A stretch of 64,000 bases of DNA from Erinaceus europaeus (lineage: Eukaryota; Chordata; Mammalia; Eulipotyphla; Erinaceidae), in NCBI RefSeq assembly GCF_950295315.1, contig NC_080168.1:64503838-64567837 (forward strand), given 5' to 3'. The stretch's first letter is position 1. Each line of letters opens with the position of its first letter. The notes beneath the pieces are model-generated. The model made no database searches and was not told the origin of the DNA. It saw nothing but the letters and a program-made list of their open reading frames with translations. Below are positions 1 to 10,900 of this stretch, one piece after another. The position numbers and the translations under genes are program-made.

Positions 1-595
1 TGAATAAAATTAACTGTTTACCCCATTCACATGACCCAGGACCCATGTCTATTCATATTTAGCACAAAAGCCTGTGTGACCTCTGAGTCTGCATCAGTCT
101 GAGCTCACAGTCCATGGTCACAGCTGGGAACACTCTAGGCTGCACTCATTTCAGAACCTGTCTTCCTCAAGTGGCAGAGTAGGCTGACCAGCCTTCCTTC
201 AGAGAGTGGGGCAGTTCCTACTGTTGCTACTTTCAGGCAGGATATGTTCCTGGAGTGACTCTTGAGAGAGCGTATGCTGATGTTCCTGATGCCTGTCCCC
301 ACCCTCTCTATAGCTTTTTAAAAAGAATGGGGGAGCTGGCCTGGGAACTGCGAACTTACAGGTTCTGGGGCGGGGCCCTTACCTGGGAGAGACTGGACCA
401 TGCAACAGAAAGATGGCAAGGCCAGAGACATTAGTTAAATGCCACAGGCTCGAGGTGTGTGAAAGAGTGCAGGGCCAGGCAAACAGGAACGGGAGAGGCT
501 GTGAGATGCCATCGCTCTACCTTGGGGAGAGGAAGGGTGGGAGGGGGTTCTCTTCTGGGTTTGTCAACTCTGAGTCATGTCCAGATCTTTTCCTT
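1..595. other. intergenic, no gene seen
   Basis: Mixed-composition DNA with no recognisable exon, repeat or RNA gene. Short open frames are interrupted and have no protein resemblance. Confidence 0.6.
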
Positions 596-599
596 TTCT

Positions 600-797
600 T
601 TTGCATATTTTTATTTATTTATATTTGGATAGAGATAGAGAGAAATTGAGAGGGGAGATAGAGCTAGACATAGATAGACAGAGCAAAACACTGGCTTTAC
701 TGCTCATGAAGCTTCCCCCTGCAGGTAGGGAGCAGGAGCTTGAACCCAGGTTCTTGCACATGGTAATGTGTGTGCTAAGTCAGGTTCACCACCAGCC
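600..797 (-). repeat. SINE type B
   Basis: Read on the minus strand it carries the type B head, GGTTCAAGC-like box B, the CTGCAGGG/GAAGCTTCATGAG body and a CTATCCAAATATAAATAAATA tail. It is the first of a run of same-orientation SINEs extending to about 2,513. Confidence 0.85.
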
Positions 798-821
798 ATC
801 TTCTACATTCAGGTCTTTTTA

Positions 822-1090
822 AAAATATTTATTTTATTTATTTATTTTCCCTTTTTTGTTGCCCTTGTTTTATTGTTGTAGTTATTATTGTTATTGATGT
901 CATCATTGTTGGATAGGATAGAAATGGAGAGAGGAGGGGAAGACCGAGAGGGGGAGAGAAAGACAAGACACCTGCAGACCTGCTTCACTGCTTGTGAAGC
1001 GACCTACTTGCAGGTGGGGAGGTGGGAGCCTCAAACTGGGATCCTTCGCCGGTGCTTGAGCTTTGTGCTATGTGCGCTTAACCCACTGAT
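822..1090 (-). repeat. SINE type A
   Basis: It has the ACA-rich linker (GTTATTATTGTTATT on the plus strand), the GACAGAGAGAAATGGAGAGAGG-like body and a degraded head ending near 1,090. The 3' tail module is absent. Confidence 0.85.
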
Positions 1091-1109
1091 CTTGGATCTA
1101 AGGACTAGT

Positions 1110-1465
1110 ATTTTTTTTTTTTTTTTGCCTCCAGGGTAATCACTGGGGCTTGGTGCCTGCAATACAAATCCACTGCTCTTGGAGGCTGTTTTTTCCCCTT
1201 TTGTTATCCTTGTTGTTTATCATAGTTGTTATTGTTATTCTTATTACCATTGTTGTTGTTGGATAGGACAGAGAGAAATCAAGAGGGTAGGGGAAGACAG
1301 GGAGGGGTAGAGAAAGACAGACACCTGCAGAACTGCTTCACTACTTGTGAAGCAACCCCTGTGCAGGTGGGGAGCCAGGGGCTCAAACCAGGAACCTTAT
1401 ATCGGTCCGGTCCTTGCACTTTGTGCCATGTGTGCTTAACCCACTGTGCTACTGCATGGCCCCCT
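1110..1465 (-). repeat. SINE type A with tail module
   Basis: Full-length arrangement: a poly-T on the plus strand (the A-tail), the module CCTCCAGGGTAATCACTGGGG, the ACA-rich linker, the body, and the tRNA-like head ending at CATGGCCCC. Confidence 0.85.
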
Positions 1466-1489
1466 TACTAGTTTTTTAATATTTAAAAA

Positions 1490-1730
1490 AATCTTTAAAT
1501 ATATATATATTTATTTATTCCCTTTTGTTGCCCTTGTTGTTTTATTGTTGTAGTTATTATTATTGTTATTGATGTCACTGTTGTTGGATAGGACAGAGAG
1601 AAATGAAGAGAGGAGGGGAAGACAGAGAGGGGGAGAGAAAGAGAGACACCTACAGACCTGCTTCACCGCTTGTGAAGCAACTCCCCTGCAGGTTGGGAGC
1701 CAAGGGCTTGAACTGGGATCCTTACTCCCA
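1490..1730 (-). repeat. SINE type A, head truncated
   Basis: Body and linker are clear, but the sequence stops at GGATCCTTACTCCCAGG, so box A is missing. Confidence 0.8.
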
Positions 1731-1751
1731 GGTTTTTAATCTTAACTGTAT

Positions 1752-2078
1752 ATATATTTGCCTCCAGAGTTACTACTGGGGCTCAGTACCTGCACTACGA
1801 ATCTACTGCTCCTGGAGGCAATTTTTTCACTTTTGTTGCCCTTGTTTTTTTTTATCATTGTTATTATTGTTATGCTATCATTGTTGTTGGATAGGACAGA
1901 GAGAAATGGAGAGAGGAGGGGAAGACAGAGCGGAGGAGAGAAAGATAGACACCTGCAGACCTGCTTCACTGCTTGTGAAGTGACTCTTCTGCAGGTGGAG
2001 AACCAGAGGCTCAAACTAGGATCCTTATGCCAGTCCTTGCGCCATGTGTGCTTAACCTGCTGCACTACCACCTGACCC
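1752..2078 (-). repeat. SINE type A with tail module
   Basis: Tail module (CCTCCAGAGTTACTACTGGGG), linker, body and a head ending CTACCACCTGACCCC are all present in order. Confidence 0.85.
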
Positions 2079-2084
2079 CCTTCT

Positions 2085-2137
2085 TAATATATTTTTCTAA
2101 TTTTTTGTTAGATAGGACAGAGATATTGAGAATTGAG

Positions 2138-2185
<48 letters not shown>

Positions 2186-2300
2186 TACACTTGTAGCCCT
2201 GCTTCACCACTCATGAAGCTTACCCCCTGCAGGTAGGCGGTTGGGGCTTGAACTTGAGTCCTTGCACATTGTAATGTGTGCCACTCACTGTTCAGTCCCT
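2085..2300 (-). repeat. SINE type B with internal (GA)n
   Basis: Type B element on the minus strand. Its body contains an expanded GA tract at about 2,136-2,179, a typical site of microsatellite growth in this family. Confidence 0.8.
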
Positions 2301-2304
2301 ACAT

Positions 2305-2513
2305 ACCTTTTTAGTTTTTTACAAAATATTTATTTATTGGATAGAGACAGAGAAATTGAGAGATGAGAGGAAGTTAGTGAGAGAGACACATGCAGCCCTG
2401 CTTCAGTGCTCATGAAGCTCCCCTGCCTGCTACAGGTAGGGACTGGGGGCTTGAACCTAGGTCCTTGTGCATGGTAACATGTGCACTCAACCAGGTGTGT
2501 CACTGCCCAACCC
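2305..2513 (-). repeat. SINE type B
   Basis: TTTATTTATTGGATAGAGAC (the reversed tail), body and head ending GTCACTGCCCAACCC are visible. It is the last member of the dense minus-strand run. Confidence 0.85.
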
Positions 2514-2657
2514 ATAAGTACTTTTTGAGTTACAAGATTGTAAGATGACAGGGTTTAGTTCCACATACACTGCACCCACCACCGAAGTTCTGTCTCTCCA
2601 TCCTCCCACCTCCCAGGGAACCTCCAGAGTTCTCACAAAGTCCTGAGGACTATTTTG

Positions 2658-2785
2658 GGGCCAGGGGGTAGTTTAGTGTACAGAGCATACACCTTCCCAC
2701 ACACAGTGTCCAGGGTTTGAGCCCTGGCACCACACTGGAATACTATACTCAGCAGGGGAAGCTCAGTGGATGGTGGAGCTGGTTC
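2658..2785 (+). repeat. SINE type D (short tRNA-like)
   Basis: The sequence GGCCAGGGGGTAGTTTAGTGTACAGAGCAT followed by GGTTTGAGCCCTGGCACCA looks like a tRNA-derived head with boxes A and B. The 3' end is diverged. Confidence 0.6.
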
Positions 2786-2964
2786 TCACTGAAACCTTCA
2801 CCTGGGGACAATCATGGCCCTGGCTGCCTGGAGAGACAGTGTCCCCAGCTTCTTCAGGCCATGTAGACAGGTCTGGCCAGGAATCAGGACCATACTCCAA
2901 GGGCAGCAGAGAAAACCCACTTTATTTGGAGCCCCAGGGAAGATTACTTTTCTAGAGAACAGTG

Positions 2965-3118
2965 GCCGAAGGGTGGGGCTGAGGGCTTAGGATTTATAAG
3001 CTCTGGGTCCCAAGCTTGAACCCAAGTTCAAAGCCCAGCATTATTTGTGCTAGAGCAGTGCTCTGGATCTCTCTCCAAAGTTGATAAATAAATGATGAAT
3101 TAATAAATATATATATTT
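2965..3118 (+). repeat. SINE type D, A-rich tail
   Basis: It contains AGTTCAAAGCCCAGCA and GAGCAGTGCTCTGGATCTCTCTCC, followed by a TAAATAAAT tail. Confidence 0.6.
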
Positions 3119-3149
3119 TTCAGTCTTTACAAAGAGATAAGAAAGAGAA

Positions 3150-3500
3150 CGGAGGTCGGGTGGTAGACAGTGGGTTAAGCGCATGTGGCGCAAAGTGCAA
3201 GGACTGTCTTAAGGATCCTGGTTCCAGCCCCCCCAGCTCCCCACCAGCAGGGGAATAGCTTCACAGGCGGTGAAGCAGGTCTTCAGGTGTCTTTCTCTCC
3301 CCCTCTCTGTCTTCCCCTTCTCTCTCCATTTCTCTCTGTCCTATCCAACAATGAACAACATCATCAACAACAATAATAACCACAACAAGGCTACAACAAC
3401 AAGGGCAACAAAAGGGTGGGGGATGGCTTCCATGAGCACTGGATTCATGGTGCAGGCCCCAGAAATAACCCTGGAGGCAAAAAAAAAAAAGAGAGAAGGA
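3150..3500 (+). repeat. SINE type A with tail module
   Basis: Head AGTGGGTTAAGCGCATGTGGCG, box B, CTTCACAGGCGGTGAAGCAG, an ACA-rich linker, then GGATTCATGGTGCAGGCC ... AACCCTGGAGGCAAAAAA. It is a nearly complete copy. Confidence 0.9.
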
Positions 3501-3686
3501 AACAGATCAGATAAGACACATTGGTCCAGCCAGCAACTAGTACTCCTGGGTCTCAGGATGGTTCAAGTTGCTCAGAATCTTCTAGTGTGTGACACTAGTG
3601 AACTCTCTCTTTCATAGACTCTGAGGGAAGAGGCTGTGTGTCAGACTGCTGAGCATCCTCCCTGTCTGGTGTCTTCATACCACATC

Positions 3687-3815
3687 AGAGAGAGAGAGAG
3701 AAAAGGAGAAGGAGAAGGAGAAGGAGGGAGAGAGAGAGAGAAGGAGAAGGAGATATCAGAGAGGGAGAGAGAGAGAGAGACACCATAGCACTGCCCCACC
3801 ATTTATGAAGCTTCC
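3687..3815 (-). repeat. GA-rich microsatellite and SINE body fragment
   Basis: GA/GGAGAA repeats run into CACCATAGCACTGCCCCACCATTTATGAAGC, which matches the middle of a type B element on the minus strand. Confidence 0.55.
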
Positions 3816-3819
3816 ATGT

Positions 3820-4118
3820 GGTGTTGGGATTAAGCACACATAGTAACTATGCATGGGATACAGGCAAGGATCCGGGTTCACATGCCCAGCTCCCCACATT
3901 CAGGGGTGTGGGGATGCTTCACAAGCAGTGAAGCAGGTCTGCAGGTGTCTGTCTTTATAATTCTGCAGGTGTCTGTCTCTCTAATTCTATCTTCCTTCCT
4001 CTTTCATTCTCTCTCTGTCCTATCCAATAAAATGGGAAAAATGGCCTTCAGGAGCAGTGGATTTGTAGTGTAGGCACAGAGCCCCAGTGATAACCCTGGT
4101 GGCAAGAAAAAAAAAAAA
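3820..4118 (+). repeat. SINE type B with tail module
   Basis: Type B head and body, with a short internal duplication of TCTGCAGGTGTCTGTCT at about 3,938-3,980, then TCCAATAAAATGGG and the module ending AACCCTGGTGGCAAGAAAAA. Confidence 0.8.
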
Positions 4119-4758
4119 GATTGCGGTCCTGGGAAGTTTCTCTCTTCCATGATCCATCCCTCTCTCCCTCCCTCCCTTTTGTTTTCATCTTTCTTTTTTC
4201 CTTGTCCCTTTTCTCCTCATTGCCCCCATATTAGCTGCAGTGCTAAGCTTCCCCTCTCCTCACTGTGTGGGGACACTTCTTTGGCACTTGGCAAGGGAGA
4301 GTTTATGGGGGGTAGGATTTAGTTGCTAAGGTTGGGGCTGGGAGGCTGCTCACCCAGTAGGGGAGGTGCCTTCTGATGCACCACAGGGCAAGCACTGGGG
4401 AAGCTCCATGGGTGGTGGTCTCTCCTTTCTCCCTTAAAATAAAGAATAGTGAAAGGAGTCAGTCTTTCCTCTGTTCTCAGGTCAGCATCCCAGTCTTAGA
4501 GCTAAAGATGAGCCAGAATTAAGTTTTAGGAAAAGGGTGATTCCAGCAGATGGCTGAGTGTACACTGCCCCTCCCCAGGCCCCCTGCTCAGTGGGTCCTG
4601 AGTTTGGCTGTTGTTGGGCATTGTCCCCAGCCTGCCCCTCCCCAGTATTGTGGTACTCATTTGATCTTTTACTAAAGAAAACTCTTCCAGAAATATTAAT
4701 TTAAGAAATTAATGTTAATACTCTGACATTCCATCCCTAAATGCTGAATAAGGAAAAA
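4119..4758. other. intergenic; pyrimidine tract and possible SINE remnant
   Basis: A CT-rich tract lies at about 4,135-4,205. The stretch 4,328-4,450 faintly resembles a type D SINE on the plus strand. No gene is visible. Confidence 0.5.
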
Positions 4759-5175
4759 AGCTTTAGAATTTTTATTTTATTTTATTTTTATTTATTTATT
4801 TATTTATTTATTTATTTCCTCCTCCAGGGTTATTGCTGGGCTCGGTGCCTGCACCATGAATCCACTGCTCCTGGAGGCCATTTTTTTCCTCCCTTTTGTT
4901 GCCCTTGTTGTAGCTTCGTTGTGGTTATTATTGTTGCCCTTGTTGACGCAATTCGTTGTTGGATAGGACAGAGAGAAATGGAGAGAGGAGGGGAAGACAG
5001 AGAAGGGGAGAGAAAGATAGACACCTGCAGACCTGCTTCACCGCCTGTGAAGCGACTCCCCTGCAGGTGGGGAGCCGGGGGCTCGAACCGGGATCCTTAT
5101 GCCGGTTCCTGCGCTTTGCGCCACATGCGCTTAACCCACTGCGCCACTGCCCGACCCCCAGCTTTAGAATTTTTA
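4759..5175 (-). repeat. young SINE type A with 16-bp target-site duplications
   Basis: A complete type A element (4,775-5,159, minus strand) is flanked by the perfect direct repeat AGCTTTAGAATTTTTA at 4,759-4,774 and 5,160-5,175. The head retains intact-looking Pol III boxes (box B GGTTCGAGCC, box A near GTGGCGCAGTGGGTT). The perfect duplication and low decay suggest recent insertion by L1-type target-primed reverse transcription. Confidence 0.95.
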
Positions 5176-5960
5176 AAAAATAATCTTGGTAAATATTATT
5201 TGAACTTTGCTTTAAGCCAAAACAAGTTTCACAGAGGGGGAAAAATCCTTTCTTCGGCCATGGGCAATAAATTTGGCCAGGAGGGTTTGGAAGTAAGGGC
5301 TAAGCATGGAGGACTAAATGGCATTCATTTCTGGGGACCCCATGATGGCCAGGGACAAAGCAGAGTCCTGTCCACTCTGGGAACTCTCTCCAAGATGCTC
5401 CTTGGTCCTTATCCACTGTTGCTTTGTCTTCTGAGTGGGTGGCTGGCTGGGTGGACCACTACCTTTTTTTTTTTTTTATTAATCCCCAGCAGTTATTAAA
5501 AAAAGCCACTGGGTGGACACATGATCCTCTGTTCCTGACGTTTGGTTGAAAGAAGAAAGGAGAGAGAAGCTATTGATTCACTGAAAACCTAGACACCTCT
5601 GTCTAAGATCAAGGTTTCTTAAGGCTGAAGGAGGGAGGATGGAGGAGAGGTGGGGAGAGCTAATGGGTTAGCTGAATTTCCTCCTCTCTTCTCCTGTGCT
5701 TTCCTTTTTTGCTGCTTTTTACTATAGCTTTTCAGGAAGGAAGCTACACTCTCACCCAGAGTGCACTTCCTAAAGACAGTGGGCGATGGAGAGACAAAAA
5801 AACAGTAACTGAGGGCGAGAGAGCAGAGGAGGCAGGGGCGATGGTGCTGGGTCCTGAGGTCTCTGCCTGGGCTCAGGGGTGAAGGAACTGAACTCTCTTC
5901 TCCCAACTCAAATAGATCCACCTAGGAAGATAAAGTTTCGGGGGTGAAAAAGTTCTTCTA
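5176..5960. other. intergenic, no gene seen
   Basis: Unique-looking DNA with a poly-T run at about 5,464-5,479. No exon or RNA gene recognised. Confidence 0.6.
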
Positions 5961-5964
5961 CATG

Positions 5965-6386
5965 CCCTGGTTTTATTTTTTTAATATTTATTTTTACTTC
6001 CAGGGTTATTGCTGGGGTACCTGCACAGAATCCACTACTCCCAGTGGCCATTTTAAAAATATTCTCTCTCTCTCTTTCTCTTCCTTCCTCCCTTCCTCCC
6101 TTCCTCCCTCCCTCCTCCAGGGTTATCACTGAGGCTCAGGGCCAGCACTACAAATCCACTGCTCCTGGCAAACATTTTTTTCCCATTTTATTGGATAAGA
6201 TATTGAGAAATTGAGAGAGGAGGGGGAGATAGAGAGGGAGAAAGAAAAAGACACCTGCAGATCTGCTTCATTGCTTGTGAAGCATCCCTCCTGCAGGTGG
6301 GGAGTTGGGGACTCAAACCCAGATCCTTGTGCATGTCTTTACACTTAGTATTATGCGTGCTTAACCGGGTGCACCACTGCCTGGCC
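5965..6386 (-). repeat. SINE type B with duplicated tail module and (CTTC)n
   Basis: A tail-module fragment (about 5,998-6,058), a CT/CTTCC tract (6,061-6,116), then a second tail module followed by a full type B body and head ending CTGCCTGGCCCC. The two tail modules suggest insertion of one copy into the tail of another. Confidence 0.75.
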
Positions 6387-6389
6387 CCA

Positions 6390-6440
6390 GTTCTTTCTCT
6401 TTTTTATGTTATAGAACAGAGAGAAATTGAGAGAGTAGGA

Positions 6441-6487
<47 letters not shown>

Positions 6488-6588
6488 CTTTACCATCCAT
6501 AAAGCTTCCCTCCTTCAGGTGGGGAGCAGGGGCTTGAACTTGGGGCCCTGAGATTGACACTCAACCGAGTGCTCCATTACCTGCCCCT
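6390..6588 (-). repeat. SINE type B containing (AC)n
   Basis: Type B body and head on the minus strand, with an uninterrupted AC dinucleotide repeat at 6,443-6,484 in the body. Confidence 0.8.
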
Positions 6589-6641
6589 TAAGTTTTAAAG
6601 TAAATTTGACATTGGTCTATAGTATAAAATGTTAGAAATCA

Positions 6642-6790
6642 GGGTGGGGGTGTGGAAATGACATAGTGGTTCTGTAAAGAGATTCTCCTGCCTGAGGCTC
6701 TGAGGTCCCAGGTTCAATCCCTTGCTTTACTATCATCCAGAACTGAGCAGTGCTCTGGTAACAAAGTTATTTGTTAAAAAAAAAAAATCA
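6642..6790 (+). repeat. SINE type C
   Basis: Head GGAAATGACATAGTGGTTCTG, box B GGTTCAATCC, end GAGCAGTGCTCTGGTAAC, then poly-A. Confidence 0.85.
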
Positions 6791-6799
6791 AGTTTCAAC

Positions 6800-7330
6800 C
6801 CTGTATACGTGTATGTAAGACTTGACACACCCACCAGTGGACTCCCAGTGCCATCACATCAGAAACCCCTCTCTGAACCATATCCTCCTCCCTGCTCTCT
6901 CCAATAACCACCAACTTGCAGAGTCTAAAAGTGAGTTCTGTGATTTTTTTCAAGTCCCTTTTTTTTTTTAGTTATTTAGATCCCACACAGGGGTGAAACT
7001 ATCCAGCCATTCTTTGTTTCCTGACTTGTTGCATTTGGCCTAAGCACTTTCATTTTGTTCCAAGTGGGCATAATGTCATCTTTTTCATGGCTGTGTAGAG
7101 TGCCATTGAACAGATAACCCATAACTTCTGGATCAAGTCATCTGCTGACGGGCATGTGGTTTGATTCTGTGTCTAGCTATTGTCAGTAGACTTGCTATGA
7201 GCATGGTAAGGGTGGTGGATATGCTGATGTGCTTTCAAATTAGAGTTTTGTGGCCTTTAAATAAATATCTCTCGGGAGTATTATGGGGTTATAGGGCATT
7301 TATGCTTTTACTTTTTTTGAAGGATTTTCT
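6800..7330 (-). mobile_element. L1 3' end, degenerate
   Basis: Read on the minus strand it resembles the last part of L1 ORF2 and its 3' UTR (for example the segment equivalent to 'cccgtcagcagatgact ... gttatggg'). It is 5' truncated and has no usable reading frame. Confidence 0.65.
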
Positions 7331-7530
7331 CTGTCACTCATAGCCCAGCAGTGCTGCTAGATGGGGAGAAAACAAGCAGCTTTTGTTGTCTTGATTAACA
7401 CAAGTCAGGTGGGCCAGCTCCCTGGGGTCCCTGCTTGTGTTCCTGGGGATCATTCCTTCAGCCCCCATATGCGGACAGCAGTGGAGCTTTGCATGCCTAG
7501 GGATCAAATGCAGTCAGTCATTCTGAAGCC

Positions 7531-7590
7531 ATTCATTCATTCATTCATTCATTCATTCATTCATTCATTCATTCATTCATTCATTCATTC
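7531..7590. repeat. (ATTC)15 microsatellite
   Basis: Fifteen uninterrupted ATTC units. Confidence 0.97.
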
Positions 7591-8339
7591 AGCAAGGGGG
7601 CTCGATCCCTTCCTGGACATTATGGCTCCTGACTCAAACAGCTTACATTGTACTCATACTGTAGGTGGTTTTTCAGACTGTATTATGAACTAGGAATGGG
7701 ATAGATAGTGATGTGTGAGAGTGTGTGGGTGTGTGTGCTCGCGAGTCTGCAATGTGATACATATCTATTTGCTCTCGAGTCTGCAATGTGATACATATCT
7801 ATTGCTATAAATAATTGCATATTCTCTATATTCCAGACTATACTGTATAGTAACATAAAAACTTTCGTTGGGCTTTTGTGTGGGGTTTATCACAAAAAGT
7901 AGGTTTACTTGATACATAAAAGCCGCCATGGGAAGGTAGAAGCAAAAGGCTAGCTAGATTTGTGGAATTAGCACTAATTCTTAAACTTAGTTCACCAGAG
8001 GTTTAGCTAAGACATGTGTGGGTCCCAAGGGAAAGAGCATTGCATGGGGTCCCCGGAGAAGACAGAGAGACCAGGTGAAGGGCAAGTAGGAAAAGAGTGA
8101 TTCTACTAGGCACTAGTTCCATATGCATAATTCCATTGTGAGTTTACATATGTCTGTCATATGCTCTTGACAGCTGCTGAATGCTACTTATGTTCATGTC
8201 CCATAATTCCTTTTGCTTACCATAAGTCAGTATTCCCAATAGTACTATAGTCTATGAAGTATATACACTGTATGCTTTTTGCCACCAGGGGTATTGGTGG
8301 GTTTCATGACATGACTGTTCCCTGAGACTATATTCCCCT
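7591..8339. other. intergenic with a short tandem duplication
   Basis: No gene. A two-unit 34-bp tandem repeat is listed separately. The rest is AT-rich unique sequence. Confidence 0.6.
7736..7803. repeat. 34-bp tandem duplication
   Basis: Units 7,736-7,769 and 7,770-7,803 are identical except for one base (GCGAGTC versus TCGAGTC). The shared core is CAATGTGATACATATCTATT. It follows a GT-rich tract. Confidence 0.95.
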
Positions 8340-8505
8340 CTTTTTTTGATAGATGTGAGATTCACAGAAAGAGAGAGACAGAAGGACAGACCCCCTGCAG
8401 CACTGTTCAACTCCTCCTGCAATGCCCCCTCTCATGCAAGTGTGTGGGGATGGGAGGTTGAACTGGGGTCTCACACATGGGAAAGTGTGTACCCCAGTGG
8501 GCCTT
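8340..8505 (-). repeat. SINE type E, decayed
   Basis: It has a body-like GAGAGACAGAAGGACAGA and a reversed box B (TTGAACTGGGGTC), ending near GTGTACCCC. Confidence 0.55.
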
Positions 8506-8523
8506 TTATATATATTCTAAGTA

Positions 8524-8725
8524 GAGCTTCCTGGGGAGGACACCCGCTTTGCCATGTGTGCAGCCCAGGTTTGAGCCCTGGTCCTGCACATGGGAGGGTC
8601 TCTGGCTGTGGAGGAAGCCTCAGTGCTGTGGTGTCTCTCTCACTTGCTCTTTCTGATTTTATTTCTCCTTTTCTATCTGAAAAACGTTGCTCAGAGTAAA
8701 GAAGCCTTGCTGAGGACAAAAAGGT
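8524..8725 (+). repeat. SINE type E
   Basis: Sequence of the kind TTTGCCATGTGTGCAGCCCAGGTTTGAGCCCTGG, then GTGGTGTCTCTCTC and CTGAAAAACGTTGCTCAGAG with a short A-tail. Copies recur at about 12,770 and 27,843. Confidence 0.7.
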
Positions 8726-8749
8726 TATGTATGTATTTCAGAATACATT

Positions 8750-8958
8750 GTAGTAGGCGGTGGCACACTCAGTTGAGTGCACATGTTACCATGCATATTG
8801 ACTCAGGTTCAAGCCCCATTCCCCACCTGCAGGTGGCATACTTCATGAGCAGTTAGGCAGGTCTCCAGGTGTCTCTCTGTTATCACCCCTTTTGTATCTC
8901 CCCTCCCCTCTTGTTTTCTCTGTCTCTATCCAATAAATATAAAAAATATTTTTTAAAA
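8750..8958 (+). repeat. SINE type B
   Basis: GGTGGCACACTCAGTTGAGTGCACATG head, GGTTCAAGCCC, CTGCAGGTGG, ending TCTATCCAATAAATATAAAA. The next bases to about 9,045 hold a body fragment of another copy. Confidence 0.85.
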
Positions 8959-9204
8959 AAGTAGTTCTTTGGAGGACTGTATGGTGGTAAAGCAGGTATG
9001 CAGGTGTCTCTCTGTCTCCCCTTTCCCTTTCAATTTCTCTTATCTTCAAACTAAAATATTAAGATATATCAAAAACAATTAAAACTATCTTTAAAAAAGA
9101 ATACATTGTAGTAAAATATATATCTAAGAACACACCATAACACATGAAGTCCTTATATCTGTATGTATGTACTATGTATGTATAGTGGTATGCCTATATT
9201 ATAT

Positions 9205-9320
9205 ATATTTTCATTGCTCAGTGATGGCTTTTAGTGGTATTGGGGATTGAACCTGGGTCTTTGGCACCTCAGATATGAGAGGTCCTTTGTATAACCACTG
9301 TGTTGTCTAGCTCTGCCCAG
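9205..9320 (-). repeat. SINE type D/C, partial
   Basis: Reversed box B (GGATTGAACCTGGG) and a head-like TTGTCTAGCTCTGCCC are present. Confidence 0.55.
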
Positions 9321-10239
9321 CATATACATTTGAAAACACCACAGATCTATCTTATGAGATGCCTGCACATACTGTCCTGTGTAACCGACAGACATAAGGT
9401 CTCCATTGCATTCTGGGAGGATGGCTGTCCCCCACCCGTGTAGGCAGTGGCTGCATCTAACTGTGTCCTCAGCCTCCTGCAGCTCCTGGACACAGAGGCA
9501 GGGGTTCAGGCAGCTGAGGAGGAGGCAGGACTGGCCAGATAGCTGAGCAGGAAGCTGGGGACTCACTTCTCTGGCTCAGATGGGAGCAAGATACTCTCTG
9601 TTGCCAGTGTAGATTCTGTTATGCTCATGTGGGGCCCAGCTAGTTCATGGACTCCCCAGCAACTACTCATGGGTCTCTACTGATCATGAAAAAACTGGCA
9701 GCACAAAAGCTCAGCTCCTGGCATGTGGACTCCCCCTCCTACCCTCCCCACACCTCAGTCTCCTTCCTGCAGCCTCTCTGTGGACACTTGCCAGCGTTTC
9801 TGTCTGTGGATGTGGCATGTCCTTCATTGAGCACACCCTATGCAGTGGAGTCCCTCTGTTTCTCTGCAGGCTATACAGAGTGCTGCTGAATCCACTTTAG
9901 AGGAGACCAAGGTGTGAGTGAGGCAGAGGCGACAAGGAGTGAACTGAGGGGTGATACGTCCACCCAACACAGTGATTCAGATTCTGCCTGAATCACCGGG
10001 AGGGGCTGCTCCTTGTGTGGTGACACAGCCCTGAGTCCACCTTCAGCTTCAGCATCAGGGACCAGCCCACTGAGTTAAGACTACCTGCTGTGAACAGGTG
10101 GACTGAGGACTTGCTCTTTCCATAGAATTAGGAGGCTTCTAGAAGAGGATCAAGATCCCCTTTTAGCTTTGTTTTCTACACCCTCTCTTTTCTTCTTCCT
10201 CCTCTTTTTCTTTCTTATCTTCCTCCTCCTCCTCCTTCA
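9321..10239. other. intergenic, no gene seen
   Basis: Unique-looking sequence. It ends in a CTTCCTCC pyrimidine tract (about 10,185-10,236). Open frames here are under 115 codons and resemble nothing. Confidence 0.6.
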
Positions 10240-10645
10240 CATTTAAAAATTATTTAATTATTGGGGGGATTAATGGTTTACAGTAAATACAATTGTTGGT
10301 ACATGTATAAAATTTCTGTTTTCTGCAAAACACTCTAACCCCCAGCCTAAGTCCTCCTTCACTATCACGCACCAGAACCTGAAAGCTCCCTACCCCAGGC
10401 CTTTACTTTGGTGCAATACACCAAACTCAGTCTAAGTTCTGCTCTTGTTTCTCAGCTTCTGTTCTGAGTGAGATCATCCCATATTTGTCTTTCTCATTCT
10501 GGCTAATCTCACTTCACATGTTTCCTTCAAGCTCTATACAAGAAGAGGTGAAGAAGGTGACTTCGTAATTTTTCACAACTGAGTAATATTCCATTATATA
10601 GAATAGACCACAATTTTCCCAGTCATTCATCTATTATTGGACACT
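10240..10645 (-). mobile_element. L1 3' UTR, 5' truncated
   Basis: The segment reading ATTATTGGGGGGATTAATGG ... TTTACAGTAAATACA on the plus strand recurs at about 22,740, 23,885, 28,650, 32,200 and 60,290. Several of those copies run into the ORF2 C-terminus, which identifies it as the L1 3' end. Confidence 0.8.
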
Positions 10646-10654
10646 TGGATTATT

Positions 10655-10900
10655 TGACACTGGGGACTCAGTGCCTGTATGACTCCAGCATTCCCAGCAG
10701 TGGCCACCTCCCTCTCCTTCTTTCTCCCTATTTTTTTTCTTTTGCTCCCCAAAGAAATATAAAGGAAGAGAGAAAGAGCAACACCTGAAGCAATGCTTCA
10801 CCATTCATGAAGTTTCCCCTCTGTAGGTGAGGACTAGGGGCTTGAACCCAGGACCTCAAATATAGTGATGTTTATGCCACCACTTAGTTCTCCCACCCCC
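10655..10900 (-). repeat. SINE type B with tail module, decayed
   Basis: A tail-module remnant, GAGAGAAAGAGCAACACCTG and CATTCATGAAGTTTCCCC, with reversed box B GGGCTTGAACCCAGG. Confidence 0.7.

Noticed and set aside
4741..5499. A 252-codon plus-strand frame
   Set aside because: It reads through the young type A SINE in antisense; the same peptide strings recur wherever that SINE occurs.
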